Below, in pieces: positions 9,110 to 20,363 of a stretch of DNA of 64,000 nucleotides. The notes below the pieces were generated by a model. It was given only the letters and a program-made list of their open reading frames with translations, did no database searches and was not told the DNA's origin. Both the position numbers and the translations under genes were made by a program. The first letter of the stretch is position 1; every line of letters begins with the position of its first letter. Origin of the DNA: Peromyscus leucopus (Eukaryota > Chordata > Mammalia > Rodentia > Cricetidae); NCBI RefSeq assembly GCF_004664715.2, contig NC_051083.1, positions 98,733,661-98,797,660 on the forward strand, read 5' to 3'.

Positions 9110-10665
9110 TTAGAAGTGTGCAATTACACTAAAAATCATCTCAAAATGGACCAAAGACTTAAATATAAGACATAAAGCTCTGAAAATAGTAGAAGAAATC
9201 ATAAGAAATGATCTTAATGCATTTCTAGATAAGCACAAAAAGGAAAAGCAACAATTTCCTATTAATATACAGCACTTGAAACTCTCAGCATGAGAATTAA
9301 CACAATGAAGGTACAATTTACCTAATAGTAAAAGAAGATATTTCCCAATACTTTATCTGACAGAAGGATCATATCTATAACATAAGGAACTAAACTACCT
9401 TATTCTTCAAAAATAAGTAATGTAAATAAAATAGGCTATAGATTTGAACAGACACTTCTCAAAAGAATGACATACACACTACAAAAAGCACATGAAAAAT
9501 ACCTAATAACACAAATCATTGGAGAAATGCAAACAAGAACTACAATGTTGATATATATCATCTCACACTAATTAGCACAGCTAGCATCCAGAAAACAAAC
9601 AAAAAATGTTTGTGAAGCTGCTGGGGGAACAGGAACCCTTATACATAGTTTTTGGGACTGTAAATTAATTTAGCTACTATGAAAATCATTATAGAAACTG
9701 AAAACAGAATTTACTTATGATCCAGTTGTACCATTGAAATTATATATACCTGAAGGGATCTCTCTGTATATTGTAGTGGTACCTGCATAAATGTTTTTAT
9801 CCTGGAACTGTTCACAATATCCAAGTTACAAAATAGCCTAAAAGTCTACATGGATAAATAAAATATGTAGACAATGGAGCTTTATTCAACCACAAAAGAG
9901 CAAAATTACATCATTGATGGGAATACCGAAGGAACTAGAGATCATCATCATGCTAACTGAAAAAAGCCAGACCCATAAAGACAAATATCTTAAGGTTATG
10001 GGGGTAACCATTTACTTTCTGATTAAATGTGAATCCACTTCCATGGAAGGGAATTCATATATGGTACTATAAATACAGCCAAAGTTTGCCCATGGCTCAA
10101 GTGGAGAGCTTATGCTCTAGAGAAGAACCTACTACTCTTTCTAAATGGCTTTCTTGTCAAACTACCTTCTAGGTATTTATATTAATACCCATAGATTAGT
10201 GCTACTTTTGGCTGTGTTCAGAGAAGAATATTGGTACAGTGGGCAGCAGTTATTGCAGAGATATGTAACTGGTGTAAATGCTAAGACATGGAGAAGAATG
10301 CTGAGCTTCAAATGTGAGGGAACATGGCATAAAAGAGGAAGATAGAATTTGAAGAACAGGAGGATGAGGAGTAGTGCTATAAAATACTGACTTCTAGACA
10401 TGACACAGTTACTATTCCCATGAACTCACTGCAGCTATAGTTACCTGCACAAGTCCTGTACAAGATCAAACCAACAAGATTAGTTAACATTCTGACATGC
10501 AGCACTAAATGGATCAATGGGTTACAAAGAAAAGAAAAGAGAAATGTAGAGAACATGAAGAGGGGAAAGGGAAATGTTCAAGGAGAGGAGTGAGTTGAGA
10601 ATAGGTATGAACAAGATACACTGTGCACATGTATGAAGAATAAAAAAAGTACTAAAAAATACTAT
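9110..10665 (+). mobile_element. 5'-truncated L1: end of ORF2 plus 3' UTR
   Basis: Plus-strand order follows L1 ORF2 after the reverse transcriptase: 'aaaatggaccaaagacttaaatataagac', 'cacttctcaaaagaa', 'ggagaaatgcaaac', 'gaactgttcacaatatccaag', 'ggaactagagatcat'. Then comes a 3' UTR with 'gacacagttactattcccatgaactcac' near 10400-10430 and an A-rich end near 10650. Many stops and indels mean no protein product. Short open frames here (for example 10145-10345) are fragments of UTR. Confidence 0.8.
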
Positions 10666-12201
10666 CAAGGACTTTACCTCATATGGAAGTAAAAACAAAC
10701 AAAAACAAAACTTTTGGTGACAGGAAAGTTAGTAAAGAAAGAGTAGTTAGATTTATTCAGAACTACTATCTACACTATGGAAATATCACACTGAGTCTCA
10801 TTAATATGTACAATTAATTTATATTAGTTTTTCAAATAAAATAAAACACTACACAATGATCTCTCTAAAAACCAATTTGCACACTTGAGAAGTAAATACA
10901 CCCTGAAAGATGGCATATTTTAACCTCAAGCATTTGAGCCCTTTGAAACTCTGAAGATAAATAAAATTAAAATACCTAGCTTGTGTATTTCTGATTTATC
11001 TGGCAAGATTCTGGGTGTTTCCTATTGCCTTTAATTATTTCCTTCATTTCAAAAATCCTGGGACAGTAATATATATTGGTGCAAGATTTTAAAAAGCCAT
11101 GGGTTTTGAGACTGACAAACATGGAATGTATGCTACACATAATTATTCTGTCATTTCATATAAATGGCAAACTCTGAAAACCAATTTGTTGCTCCACAAA
11201 AAGATATTGATTAATCATTGCTATACGTGTGGTGAAGCGTTCTTGTAAGAATATATATAAAATTTCCATGAAAAAAATTGATTTCTCCTCTGGTTGTCTA
11301 TAGACCATTGCTGATCTTAAAACTCCTCCTTCCCTACTTAGCACTTATGATAGATTGTTTTTCACTGTGTATCCTCTATCCACCAAAGATAGGAAATAAC
11401 ACTGAAAATAGTAAGTATGTGCTTTTTTTTCTATCCCAAAGATCTTTTTCAGATACGCTAAGCAGAAGTATTAACATTATTATTTAGTTTTAAGGAAACC
11501 TAATGAGGAATCTCATTGCACCAAAGGATAAATGGGAAGTACTGCGATTAAAGCAGAGGTGTGGATGGTCCCTAAGCCCTGTGTAGTCAATCAAGTGTCA
11601 TAAGGTATTACCAAGTGTGCTTCAGGTGATTGATTGACATGCTAGCATGTTAGAGAACAGGATTTGAGAATCCCAGAGCAAGATAATGGTCTTTTTCACT
11701 GAGGCCTTCAATAACAGCCTATGATTTAACTCATCTATCAACAAAGTGAAATTGCCCCAGAAATAGAATAGTACCTCTCCAGGAACAGCTCTTATCCACT
11801 GATACTCATGTTCCCATATTTCTTAATTATAGTCATGTTGATAAAGGCTTGGGACATAATATATTTTGATGTCCTGATGACATTTAGTATTGTATGAGTT
11901 AATTTATTAACAAAAATTGTATCCCTTGGCAAAGATAATTTAATCTTGAAGTAAGACTTATCAAAACTTTAGTATCAAAAAAATTAGATCTTTTCATTCA
12001 AAACCAGTATCATCCATCAAGTGGCAGAACTGCTGTAACACAGAGATTGCTTCAGTGGACTGATGTCTCTGAAAACAGTTAAAGACTATTTTAGTGTATT
12101 GTGGCAAGACTGCAGAAGTTTCACTCACATAGTGGCAACTCCATGCTGGCTGTAAATAAATCACTATTCAGGAGTTGGAAAGTGGTTAAAGCGTATTCAT
12201 T
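10666..12201. other. Unassigned DNA
   Basis: No gene or family recognised. Frames up to about 70 codons occur but have no recognisable content. Confidence 0.45.
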
Positions 12202-12216
12202 AAAAAATTAGTTCAG

Positions 12217-12750
12217 GTCCAATGACTGAGGGAACTGGATGCAGAGATCCATGGCTAGGCCTCGGGTGGAGCACCGGGAGTCCAATTAGCGAGAAAAAGG
12301 AGGGTTTATATGAGTGAGAATTGTTGAGACCAAGGTTGGATAAAGCACAGGGACAAATAGCCAGACGAATGGAAACACATGAACTATGAACCAAAGGCTG
12401 AGGGGCCCCCAACTGGATCAGGCCCTCTGAATGGGTGAGAGTTGATTGGCTTGATGTGCTTGGAAGGCATCTAGGCAGTGGTACCGGGTCCTGTGCTCAT
12501 TGCATGAGTTGGCTGTTTGAAACTTGGGGCTTGTGCAGGGTCGCTTGGCTTGGCCTGGGAGGGGGGGACTGGACCTGCCTGACTGAGTCTACCAGGTTGA
12601 TCTCAGTCCTTCCGGGAGGCTCTGCCCTGGAGGAGGTGGGAATAGGGGGTGGGTTGGGGAGAAGGGGAGGGGCGGGAGGGGGGAGAACAAGTGAGTCTGT
12701 GGCTGATATGTAGAACTGAATTGTATTGTAAAATAAAATTAAATTAAAAT
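12217..12750 (+). mobile_element. Young-looking 5'-truncated L1 3' UTR with TSD
   Basis: The unit begins 'gtccaatgactgaggg' and ends 'gaattgtattgtaaaataaa' plus an A-rich tail, with the G-rich polypurine block near 12640-12690 typical of rodent L1 3' UTRs. Flanks are aaaaaattagttcag (12202-12216) and aaaaaatagttcag (12751-12764), a TSD with one indel. The same family, reverse-oriented, recurs at 47524-48019, 53300-54107 and 60903-62621. Confidence 0.95.
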
Positions 12751-12837
12751 AAAAAATAGTTCAGACTTGTAGAATAGGGGGCAGATAGTCCCCAGTAAAT
12801 TGTTTATTATATTGTTGTTATTATTAGTAGTAGTATT

Positions 12838-13760
12838 TTGTTTAAAATACATTTTTTTTCATAAAATAGATACTGTTTTCCCATACCTCTACACCTCCCA
12901 GTTCCTCCCATCTGGATCCACAGTATGATAAAACAAAAACAAGTAAATTGAAAGAGGATAAAATGAGCAGGAGGAAAAGAGCAGAAGAAAAGGTACAAGA
13001 AGCAGATACAGACATAGTGATAGACTCTTTCATTCATATATTTAGGAATACAATGAAAATATAAACCCAGAAGTTGTAATATATGTACAAACCTATAGGG
13101 CAAAAATAAATGAATGAATGAGTGAATAAGTAAATAAATAACATAAAAGTAAAAAGAAAAAGAAATTTAAAAAGAAAAATTCCTGAAATGTTATGAGATA
13201 AGGAATCTCTAAAGATATCATTGATGCATTAACTATTGGGCATTCCGTCTACTCTGAAAAGTAGTTTGTATATCCAGTGAGATTCTCTTAGGGAAAACTA
13301 AGTTTTCATTTGCAAGTGATTACCAATTGGAGATAACTTCTGGGTTAGAGATAGGGGCATGGGTCCAGTTCTCCTTTCAGTTCTAGGGCCCTATCTTATT
13401 CAGACTCCTCATGCAGATCATATGGAAGCTGCCACAGTCTCTTTGAGTTCATGTATGCATCAGTCCTGATGTGTTTAGAAGGCCTTGGTACCCTCCATCC
13501 CCTCTAGTAATTACACTCTACCTTTTTTTTTCTACAGTGTTCCTTGAGGAGTGGGATTTTATGGAGACATTGCTTATCAGACTGAATGTTGTATACATTC
13601 TCATTCCTTAAATATTGTCTCTGCCTCTGGGTTCCAATCTGCTGTAGAAGGAAGCTTCTCTGATGATGGCTGAGCAAGACATTAATCTATGAGTATGATA
13701 AAATGTCACTAGGAGTCAGTTTATTCTTACATCACAAGCACTTGCTAGTCTTGCAGTGAA
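12838..13760 (-). mobile_element. L1 (Lx-type) 3' UTR
   Basis: The minus strand carries an Lx 3' UTR. Visible in plus orientation are 'cacagtctctttgagttcatg', 'gcttctctgatgatggctgagcaagac' and 'gtcactaggagtca'. The 3' end is at the low-coordinate side, near 12840. No coding sequence. Confidence 0.75.
13107..13142. repeat. Degenerate tetranucleotide array (AATG/AATA)
   Basis: Imperfect aaat/gaat units lie inside the L1-derived DNA and probably descend from an A-rich stretch. Confidence 0.6.
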
Positions 13761-13784
13761 CCTAGCATCCACTTAGTGGCTCCT

Positions 13785-13914
13785 TACCACTTGAAACTAC
13801 AACTCCAGAGAATGTGATGCCCGCTTACGGCTTCCATGGCCACTGCATACATGTGCTGCACATTCATAATGAAGACAAAAACTCATACAAGTAAAATAAA
13901 ATTTATGAAATATT
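13785..13914 (+). mobile_element. B3/B2-family SINE 3' part
   Basis: 'aactccagagaatgtgatgcc', 'gcacattcataatgaagac' and 'actcatacaagtaaaataaaat' follow the order of a B3 SINE right half and tail. The 5' head is not recognisable. Confidence 0.55.
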
Positions 13915-14075
13915 TTATTTTTTTTTACTGAAAATAAATTCTTTTCTCATATAATAATCCCGACCACAGGTTCCCCTCCCTCCTTTCCTTCTCACCCCAC
14001 CCCACCTACCCTTTCTCCCAGATCCAGTCCCCATCCAGTTCCTCTTTAGAAAAGAGCAGACCTACAACCCATGCC
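13915..14075 (-). mobile_element. L1 3' terminus, opposed to the following L1 5' end
   Basis: Reverse complement of the L1 terminus: a T-rich start, 'ttcttttctcatataataatcc', then 'cccagatccagtccccatcc' and 'tagaaaagagcag'. About 160 bases remain. It meets, head to head, an L1 5' UTR running the other way, as expected from a twin-primed insertion. Confidence 0.65.
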
Positions 14076-15490
14076 TCCAGCCCCCATCCATTGCTGCCTC
14101 GGTTGTTGGCCAGCAGGGAAGACTGCTGTGGGCTGGATTCCGCACCAACAACCCCCATCTGACCCCACAATCTACAAGACCTCACTCTCTATCCCAAACC
14201 AACCCACCCCTCTGCGGCCTCAGTAGCTCCCTGAGACACATAATCCTCCAGCTCTGGTTGAACCAAGAGTTACAATTGGACCAAGAGTGGCTGAGACACA
14301 GACACAGCAAACACAAATTGAACCAAGAGCAGTTCCCTCAAACACAGACACCTCTTGCACCTTTTGGAGGAAGAGATGAGTAGAAGCCATTGCAATAATA
14401 CGCACAACAACATAAAGAGCATTATGGCATCACCAGAACCTATTGGTTCTACAACAGCAAGAACTGAAAATCAGAACATAGAAGAAGCAGAAGAAAGTGA
14501 CCTTAAAAATAACTTTAGCAAGATGATAGAGGCCTTTAAAGAGGAAATGAAAAATTCCCTTAAGGAAATTAAGGAAAAGACCAAGAAAAAAATGGAAGAA
14601 AGAGATAAATCCCTTAAAGAAAGCCAAAACAACCAAGAAAAAGCAATTAAACAGATGAAAGAAATAGTCCAAGACCTGAAATTGAAATAGAAACAATGAA
14701 GATGACAAAAACAGAGGGAATCCTGGAAATAGAAAATTTGAGTAAACAAATAGGAACTACAGATGTAAGCATAACCAACAGAATATAAGAGATAGAAGAG
14801 AGAATCTCTAGTGTAGAGGATACAATAGAGGAAATAGATTAATCAGTCAAAGAAAACACTAAACCAAAAATGTCACAACACAAAATGTTCAGGTAATCTG
14901 TGACACTATGAAATGGTAAAACCTAAGAATAATAAGGATAGAAGGAGAAGAATAACAATTCAAAGGCACAGAAAATATATTCAACAAAATCATAGAATAC
15001 TTTCTCAACTTAAAGAAGGAAATATCTATGAAGATACAAGAAGCTTATAGAACACCAAATAGTCTAGATTCCTAAAAAAGTCCCCTTGCCACATAATAAT
15101 TAAACCACTAAACATATAGAATAAAGAAAGAATATTAAGAACAACAAAGGAAAAATGCCAAGTGACTTATGCAGTCAGAATAACACCCAACTTCTCAATG
15201 GAGACTCTGAAAGCCAGAAGGACCTGGACAGATATTATGCAAACACTAAGACACCACGGATGCCAGCCCAGACTACTACACCTAGCAAAACTTTCAATCA
15301 CCATAGATGGAGTGCACATGACATTCCAAGACAAAACCAGATTTAACCAATACCTGCCCACAAATACAGCCCTACAAAAAAACACTAAAAGAAAACTCCA
15401 ACCTAAGGAAGTTAGATGCACCCACGAAAACACAGGCAATAGATAACCCCACAGCAGCAAATCCCAAAGAAGGAAAATACACACACAGTT
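14076..15490 (+). mobile_element. L1 5' UTR and ORF1 (first copy), broken
   Basis: The 5' UTR ends with 'cttgcaccttttggaggaagagatgag'. ORF1 starts near 14426 with an intact 88-codon N-terminal part to 14690: MASPEP, a Glu/Lys-rich coiled coil with NNFSKMIEAFKEEM and KSLKESQNN. Past the first stop, the rest of ORF1 is recognisable only in pieces: NIFNKI-like, SLETLKARRTW-like and LAKLSITIDG. ORF1p is the RNA-binding trimeric chaperone of the L1 particle. Multiple stops and frameshifts exclude a functional protein. The copy ends near 15490 without passing into ORF2. Confidence 0.85.
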
Positions 15491-16330
15491 CAAGCCCTGA
15501 AAATTGAAAAAAAAAATAGAAGCAATAAAGCAAACACAAACTGAGGGAATTCAGGAAAAGGAAAATCTGAGTAAACAAACAGAAACTGCATAGGCAAGCA
15601 TAGCCAATAGAACACAAGAAATGGGAGAGAGATTGAGGCGTTGAAGATTCAAAAGAGAAAATAGATTCATTGGTCAAAGAAGATAATAAATCCAGCAAAT
15701 TTTTAACAAAGAGCATGCAGTAAATCTGGGACACCTTAAAAAGACCAAACCTAAGAGTAATAGAAATAGAAGAAGGAGAAAAATTCTACCTCAAAGGCAC
15801 AGAAAATATATTCAACAAAATTATAGAAGAAAACATTCCCAACGTAAAGAAAGACATGCCTATGAAGATACAAGAAGCATACAGAACACTAAATAGACTG
15901 GACAGAACACCAAAAAGACAGGACCACAAAAAATCTTCTTGTCACATAATAGTCAAAACACTAAACATACAGAATAAAGAAAGAATATTAAGAGCAGTAA
16001 TGGTATAAGGTCAAGTAACATAAAGGGCGACCTATCATAATTACATCTGACTTCTCAATCGAAACTATGAAAGCCAGAAGAGCCCAGACAGATATTCTGC
16101 AGATAATAAGAAATGGATGCCAGCCCAAACTACTATACCCAGCAAAGCTTCCTATCATTTTAGATGGGTAAAACAAAATAGTTCATGACAAAACCATGTT
16201 TAAACATTGCATATCCACAAATCAGCCCTACAGATAGTACTAGAAGGAAAACTACCACCCAAGGAAGCTAGCTGCAACCACCAAAACACAGATAACAGAT
16301 AGCCTCACATCAATAAGTCCCAAAAAAGGG

Positions 16331-16332
<2 letters not shown>
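15491..16332 (+). mobile_element. Second, diverged L1 ORF1 region in tandem
   Basis: From 'caagccctgaaaattgaaa' the sequence repeats, with substantial divergence, the part of ORF1 starting at 14670 ('caagacctgaaattgaaa'). It contains the ORF1 middle and C-terminal parts ('ggcacagaaaatatattcaac', 'ctaaacatacagaataaaga', 'aactactatacccagcaaagc'), all interrupted by stops. It lacks the coiled-coil N-terminus. It is too different from the first copy to be a fresh duplication. Confidence 0.8.

Positions 16333-16384
<52 letters not shown>
16333..16384. repeat. (CA)n microsatellite at the L1 ORF1-ORF2 junction
   Basis: About 26 near-perfect CA units lie where L1 has its inter-ORF spacer. The L1 at 62622-63180 carries a similar TA/CA tract at the same place, so the array expanded from an L1-encoded seed. 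Confidence 0.95.
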
Positions 16385-16386
<2 letters not shown>

Positions 16387-16619
16387 CACACTACCACCAA
16401 AAATAATAGGAATTAACAAACAAAGGTCATTAGTATCCCTTAATGTCAATGGACTCAATTTGCCTATAAAAAGACACAGGCTAACAAAATGGATATGAAA
16501 CAGAATCCATCCTTCTGCTGCATACAAGAAACACACCTCAACTTCAAAGAGAGACACTACCTCAGAGTAAAAGGCTTTTGAGTCAAATGGATTTAAGAAG
16601 CAAGTTGGTGTAGCTATCC
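16385..16619 (+). mobile_element. L1 ORF2 start (endonuclease N-terminus), truncated
   Basis: After the CA array the plus strand encodes the beginning of L1 ORF2: SLNVNGLNLPIKRHRLTKW-like, then EETHLNFK-like with errors. This is the N-terminal part of the apurinic-type endonuclease. It stops near 16620, where an older L1 3' UTR begins. A frame break and stop codon are visible. Confidence 0.8.
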
Positions 16620-17160
16620 TAACAGCTCTTAAGGCAGATTCATGACTGTTTGAAGTAGTGAGAACAAGTGGCAATTGAATGTTCATCTTTAGACTAGATA
16701 CCCGTATCACATGCCCCATTTAAAGCTCAGGAAACGTATGAAATAGGAGAAGAGAAAATATACAAGCCACTTAGTAGACAAGGAGGGATGTGAGATGCTG
16801 TCTTATGAGTGTGACACAGTTGTGGTACTCATGAACTCAAAATTAGCTACATATGTCAGAAAAGGGCAAGGACAAGCTTATGAGGTCCTACCTCATGCAA
16901 GGAACTAAGAACAATGCTGGAGGATAAAAAGTGATGTAGTTACTGATTCATTACTAGTGCTCCAATAGGCAGCTTCATACCCATGTTCACAGAAGCCCAG
17001 GTTAAGTCCAGTGGGTTACAAAGCAAAACAAAAGATATGAAAGTGGATTTGGTAGAAGGAGGATAGGTTGGTGTGAGTGGGAGGAGACTGAGAGCACAGG
17101 GGTGAATGTGACCAGAATGTGTCATGAATGTATAAAATTGTCAAAGAATAACCACAAAAA
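16620..17160 (+). mobile_element. L1 (Lx-type) 3' UTR
   Basis: 'gctcttaaggcagattcatgac', 'gtgagaacaagtggcaa', 'aaagctcaggaaacg' and later 'gtgtgacacagttgtggtactcatgaac' are Lx 3' UTR words in order on the plus strand. Non-coding. Confidence 0.75.
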
Positions 17161-17279
17161 ACTGGCAAATAGTCTTCCAAGCTTTTTAAATTTGTTTTAA
17201 AAATAGGGTCTCAAATTGCCCTTGAGCTGTGAATCTTCTGTCTTCAGTAGGTATACTGTACACTGACAAACATGTAGAG

Positions 17280-17920
17280 TACATGTAAATCTTTATAATG
17301 TTTGATTATATAATGCAATATTCTGTCATTTATTTTCCATTTAACAATGTATCTTGAAAATATTTGCACTTTAAAATGCTGCATGGAACATAATACATTT
17401 ATTAAATGGAAGTATACTCATTTGTTTAAAAATAGCCTACTGGTGGCATTCAGATTATTATTATTATTATTATTATTATTATTTTCCATAATCATTAACT
17501 ATTTAAGATAGTTACATAAAATCAACAAGAGCACTGACTTGGGCACCAATTTCAATGGTTACTATTTGCATTATACTTTGTATAATTAGAATAACAAATT
17601 ATTGGAATGATTTCATGGCTAATTGTTAAGGAATATGAAACTTGTATAAATACTGCCAAGTTGCCATCTCAAAAGGGTATAGCAAATAAATACTGTCACC
17701 AATTTCATATGGAAAAACCCATAATATATTAGTCAAAATTGAATGGTACATGTTTTTGTAAACAGTGTCAGTCATAAAGTCAGATGTTTTCTTCTCTTTA
17801 ATATGTATTTTGCAATTTGCAATTCAATTGTAAAGTTTAGCATTTTATGCTTACTGAATTTCTGTGATGGTTAATTTACTTTTCATACTGCTTGCCAATT
17901 TTTCCATTTCTTCTTACTGA
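17280..17920 (-). mobile_element. Ancient L1M-type LINE fragment
   Basis: The word order ('aatgctgcatggaacat', 'actgccaagttgccatctcaaaagggt', 'cttgccaatttttccat') matches, in reverse complement, the ORF2 C-terminal region of old mammalian L1. Heavily decayed. Confidence 0.55.
17453..17483. repeat. (ATT)n microsatellite
   Basis: About ten perfect ATT units inside ancient L1 DNA. Confidence 0.95.
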
Positions 17921-17999
17921 TTTATATCAAGTGTGTGTGTGATGTTTGTTATTTATAATTTGTGCAACATATATATTCACTAATCTTTTTTGATGATGT

Positions 18000-18192
18000 A
18001 TTATGTATATGAGTTTATGTGTGGGTATGTGCACATGAGCACAGGTATCTTGAAAGACCAGAAGATGTCAGATCCCCTAGAGGTGGAATTATGGGTAGTT
18101 GTTATTGGCTTGATTTTGTCCTAGGAACTGAACTTGGGTCCTTAGTAAGTGCAGTAAGTACTCTTTACTGCTGAACCATCTCTCTAACCCTA
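18000..18192 (-). mobile_element. B3 SINE
   Basis: In plus orientation: 'gtgcacatgagcacagg', 'gatgtcagatcccctagagg', 'ggaactgaacttgggtcc', 'ctgctgaaccatctctctaaccc'. This is the reverse complement of a B3/B2-family element with its tRNA-like head at the high-coordinate end. Confidence 0.85.
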
Positions 18193-18406
18193 TTCCCTAA
18201 TAAAAATGATTTTATTTAATTTTAAAAATGAACTCTTGTCATGTATTGCAGAGTGGCTTCGAACATATGACAGCTTATTGTATCCTCCCATGTGATGGGA
18301 CTGCATTCATGTGATATTATATTCAACTTTTATTTTCTTCCTTTATCATAGTCAGTTGTGCTATATAAAATTTGTTAATATCATGTAAGTCTTTCTCTAA
18401 ACTTTT

Positions 18407-18568
18407 TTTTTTTTTTTTTTTGGTTTTTCAAGACAGGGTTTCTCTGTGTAGCTTTGCGCCTGTCCTGGAACTCGCTTTGGAGACCGGGCTGGCTTCGAAT
18501 TCACGGAGATCCGCCTGCCTCTGCCTCCCGAGTGCTGGGATTAAAGGCGTGTGCCACCACCACCCAGC
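18407..18568 (-). mobile_element. B1 SINE with 13-bp TSD
   Basis: A T-run followed by 'acagggtttctctgtgtagc', 'gaattcacggagatccgcc' and 'gggattaaaggcgtgtgcc' is a full-length reverse B1 (7SL-derived). It has the cricetid 'gctttgcgcctgtcctgg' block. The TSD is tctctaaactttt at 18394-18406 and 18569-18581. Confidence 0.96.
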
Positions 18569-18849
18569 TCTCTAAACTTTTAATAACATAACCTTGCATT
18601 AATGTCTTTTCTCCTCTCTGGCAATGACTAAATTGATTTTACACTTTGTAGTTCTCTATTTCTTACAGAATGAAGTAAAGGCCTATATTATTTATTCTTT
18701 GATTAGTTATTTGTACCAAGAAAATATGTTGAGTTTCCAATTTTCATGCCAACACAAAACTTCAGTTCTTTAAACAGGTTCCTTGAGTTTACTACCATTA
18801 TTGCTATTACCATTATTCTTGTTATTAATACTGTGTGTACATGTTTATA

Positions 18850-18990
18850 TATTCATGCCATGTAGTGAATAAGGGGGTCAGAAGATAACTTCCTAGAGGT
18901 CATTCATTCCTTTTTACACTATGTGTGTTTTAGGTATCAGACATAGGTTCCTGACTTGCATGACAAGAAACTACCTTCTCAGCCGCCACC
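18850..18990 (-). mobile_element. B3-like SINE, diverged
   Basis: 'gggtcagaagataacttcctagaggtcattc', 'ggtatcagacataggttcctgacttgcatgac' and 'ctcagccgcc' keep the order of a reverse B3/B2-type element. Confidence 0.6.
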
Positions 18991-19849
18991 ACACTGGAAC
19001 CAACTAAAAGCTTTAAAGTGGCATTATATATAGGCTGTTTTAATATCTTATATGGGCAGTGGTTTCATTGTTCTGTCTTTAATAAATATTATTGAATATT
19101 TGAATGGATTTCTGTCTTCCATATAAATGTAATAACCTTATTGTGCTGTTATTTTGAGATTAAATTAATAGAATAATCATTATCATTGTTCATTTGATAT
19201 CTGGTCAGTACAGAAGAGTCTTAGATATAGATGACTAAATGCAATTAGTTACTTGCAGTATGAAGTTTGATACACCTTTTTTCTTTGGATTGACCCTGCA
19301 TTTGCATGAAACAGAGAAGTTTTACATAGCCCCAATGCTATCCTGTGTGTTACCTACCAACTACATGTGATTTTTAATTACTTCAAATGACTTAAGTATG
19401 ACTAAGGGATCATATTGTTAAGTGATATTTCCCTACCATCAAATAAATATATTTTATTTTGTTTCAATTAATTATACCTTAAAATTATAGCAAGAAGAAT
19501 TATAATTTTCATTTGATACATAAAAAATTCTTCAGCAGGAACAAATTTCACCTTTTCCATCATCTTACCTCTCAGAACATTATGCACTTGTATCTGAAGA
19601 TTTGTACCTAGAAGCCACATAAGAGGACATGGATCCAGTATCTCTATAACTGGACATAAAACTTGCTCAATAAGAGGGAAACATTGTCTGGTACTAGAAA
19701 CCTAGCTAACTACTCAGTGCTTGTGAAATTATGGTTATTTGGTGAAGAATCTACAACTGCTAATTGCTAAGCCAGTATAAACCCTAACAACAATCTATAA
19801 AAATGTGTCCTTATTCCCACAAACAAGTGCAGTGTTCATTCTTCATCAA
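18991..19849. other. Unassigned AT-rich DNA
   Basis: No family or gene recognised. Confidence 0.4.
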
Positions 19850-20160
19850 GAATTCTCTTTGCCCCTGACAGAGACCACTTAAAAAATCACAACCAAACAA
19901 AATGCAGAGTTGTGGAGCCTAATCCCAGTGAATATATCTCTAAAACACTCCCACACCTAAAGTGAAGGGAACATTGTAGAAGAGGAGGCAGGAAGATTGT
20001 GAGAATCAAAGGATCATGGAGTTTGCTATAAAATGGGTGTCACATAACAATATCAGAATCTGTACCCATAAAGTCTCACCAACATCACTGCCCAAAAGGG
20101 TTTGGAGGGAGAAAAAGGAAGGTAAAATGACATAATCAAATTATCTCAAAAATAAAAGAA
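19850..20160 (+). mobile_element. L1 (Lx-type) 3' UTR fragment
   Basis: 'caaaatgcagagttgtggagcc', 'gaacattgtagaagaggaggcaggaag' and 'cccataaagtctcaccaacatc' follow the Lx 3' UTR on the plus strand, ending in an A-rich stretch. Confidence 0.8.
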
Positions 20161-20181
20161 GTAATAAAAAGTACAGATTGA

Positions 20182-20347
20182 GCCGGGCGGTGGTGGCGCA
20201 CACCTTTAATCCCAGCACTTGGGAGGCAGAGCCAGGCGGATCTCTGTGAGTTCAAGGCCAGCCTGGTCTACCAAGTGAGTTCCAGGAAAGGCGCAAAGCT
20301 ACACAAAGAAACCCTGTCTCGAAAAAACAAAAACAAAAACAAAAACA
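20182..20347 (+). mobile_element. Full-length B1 SINE with perfect 16-bp TSD
   Basis: The element begins 'gccgggcggtggtggcgcac' and ends 'accctgtctcgaaaaaac' plus (CAAAA)n. It includes the cricetid-type 'ggcgcaaagctacac' block and intact A- and B-box regions. The TSD aaaaagtacagattga lies at 20166-20181 and 20348-20363. Near-consensus sequence suggests recent insertion. Confidence 0.98.
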
Positions 20348-20363
20348 AAAAAGTACAGATTGA

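Noticed and set aside
16252..16719. Open frame of 155 codons on the minus strand
   Set aside because: It is antisense to L1 ORF1/ORF2 and includes a CA array read as Cys-Val repeats.
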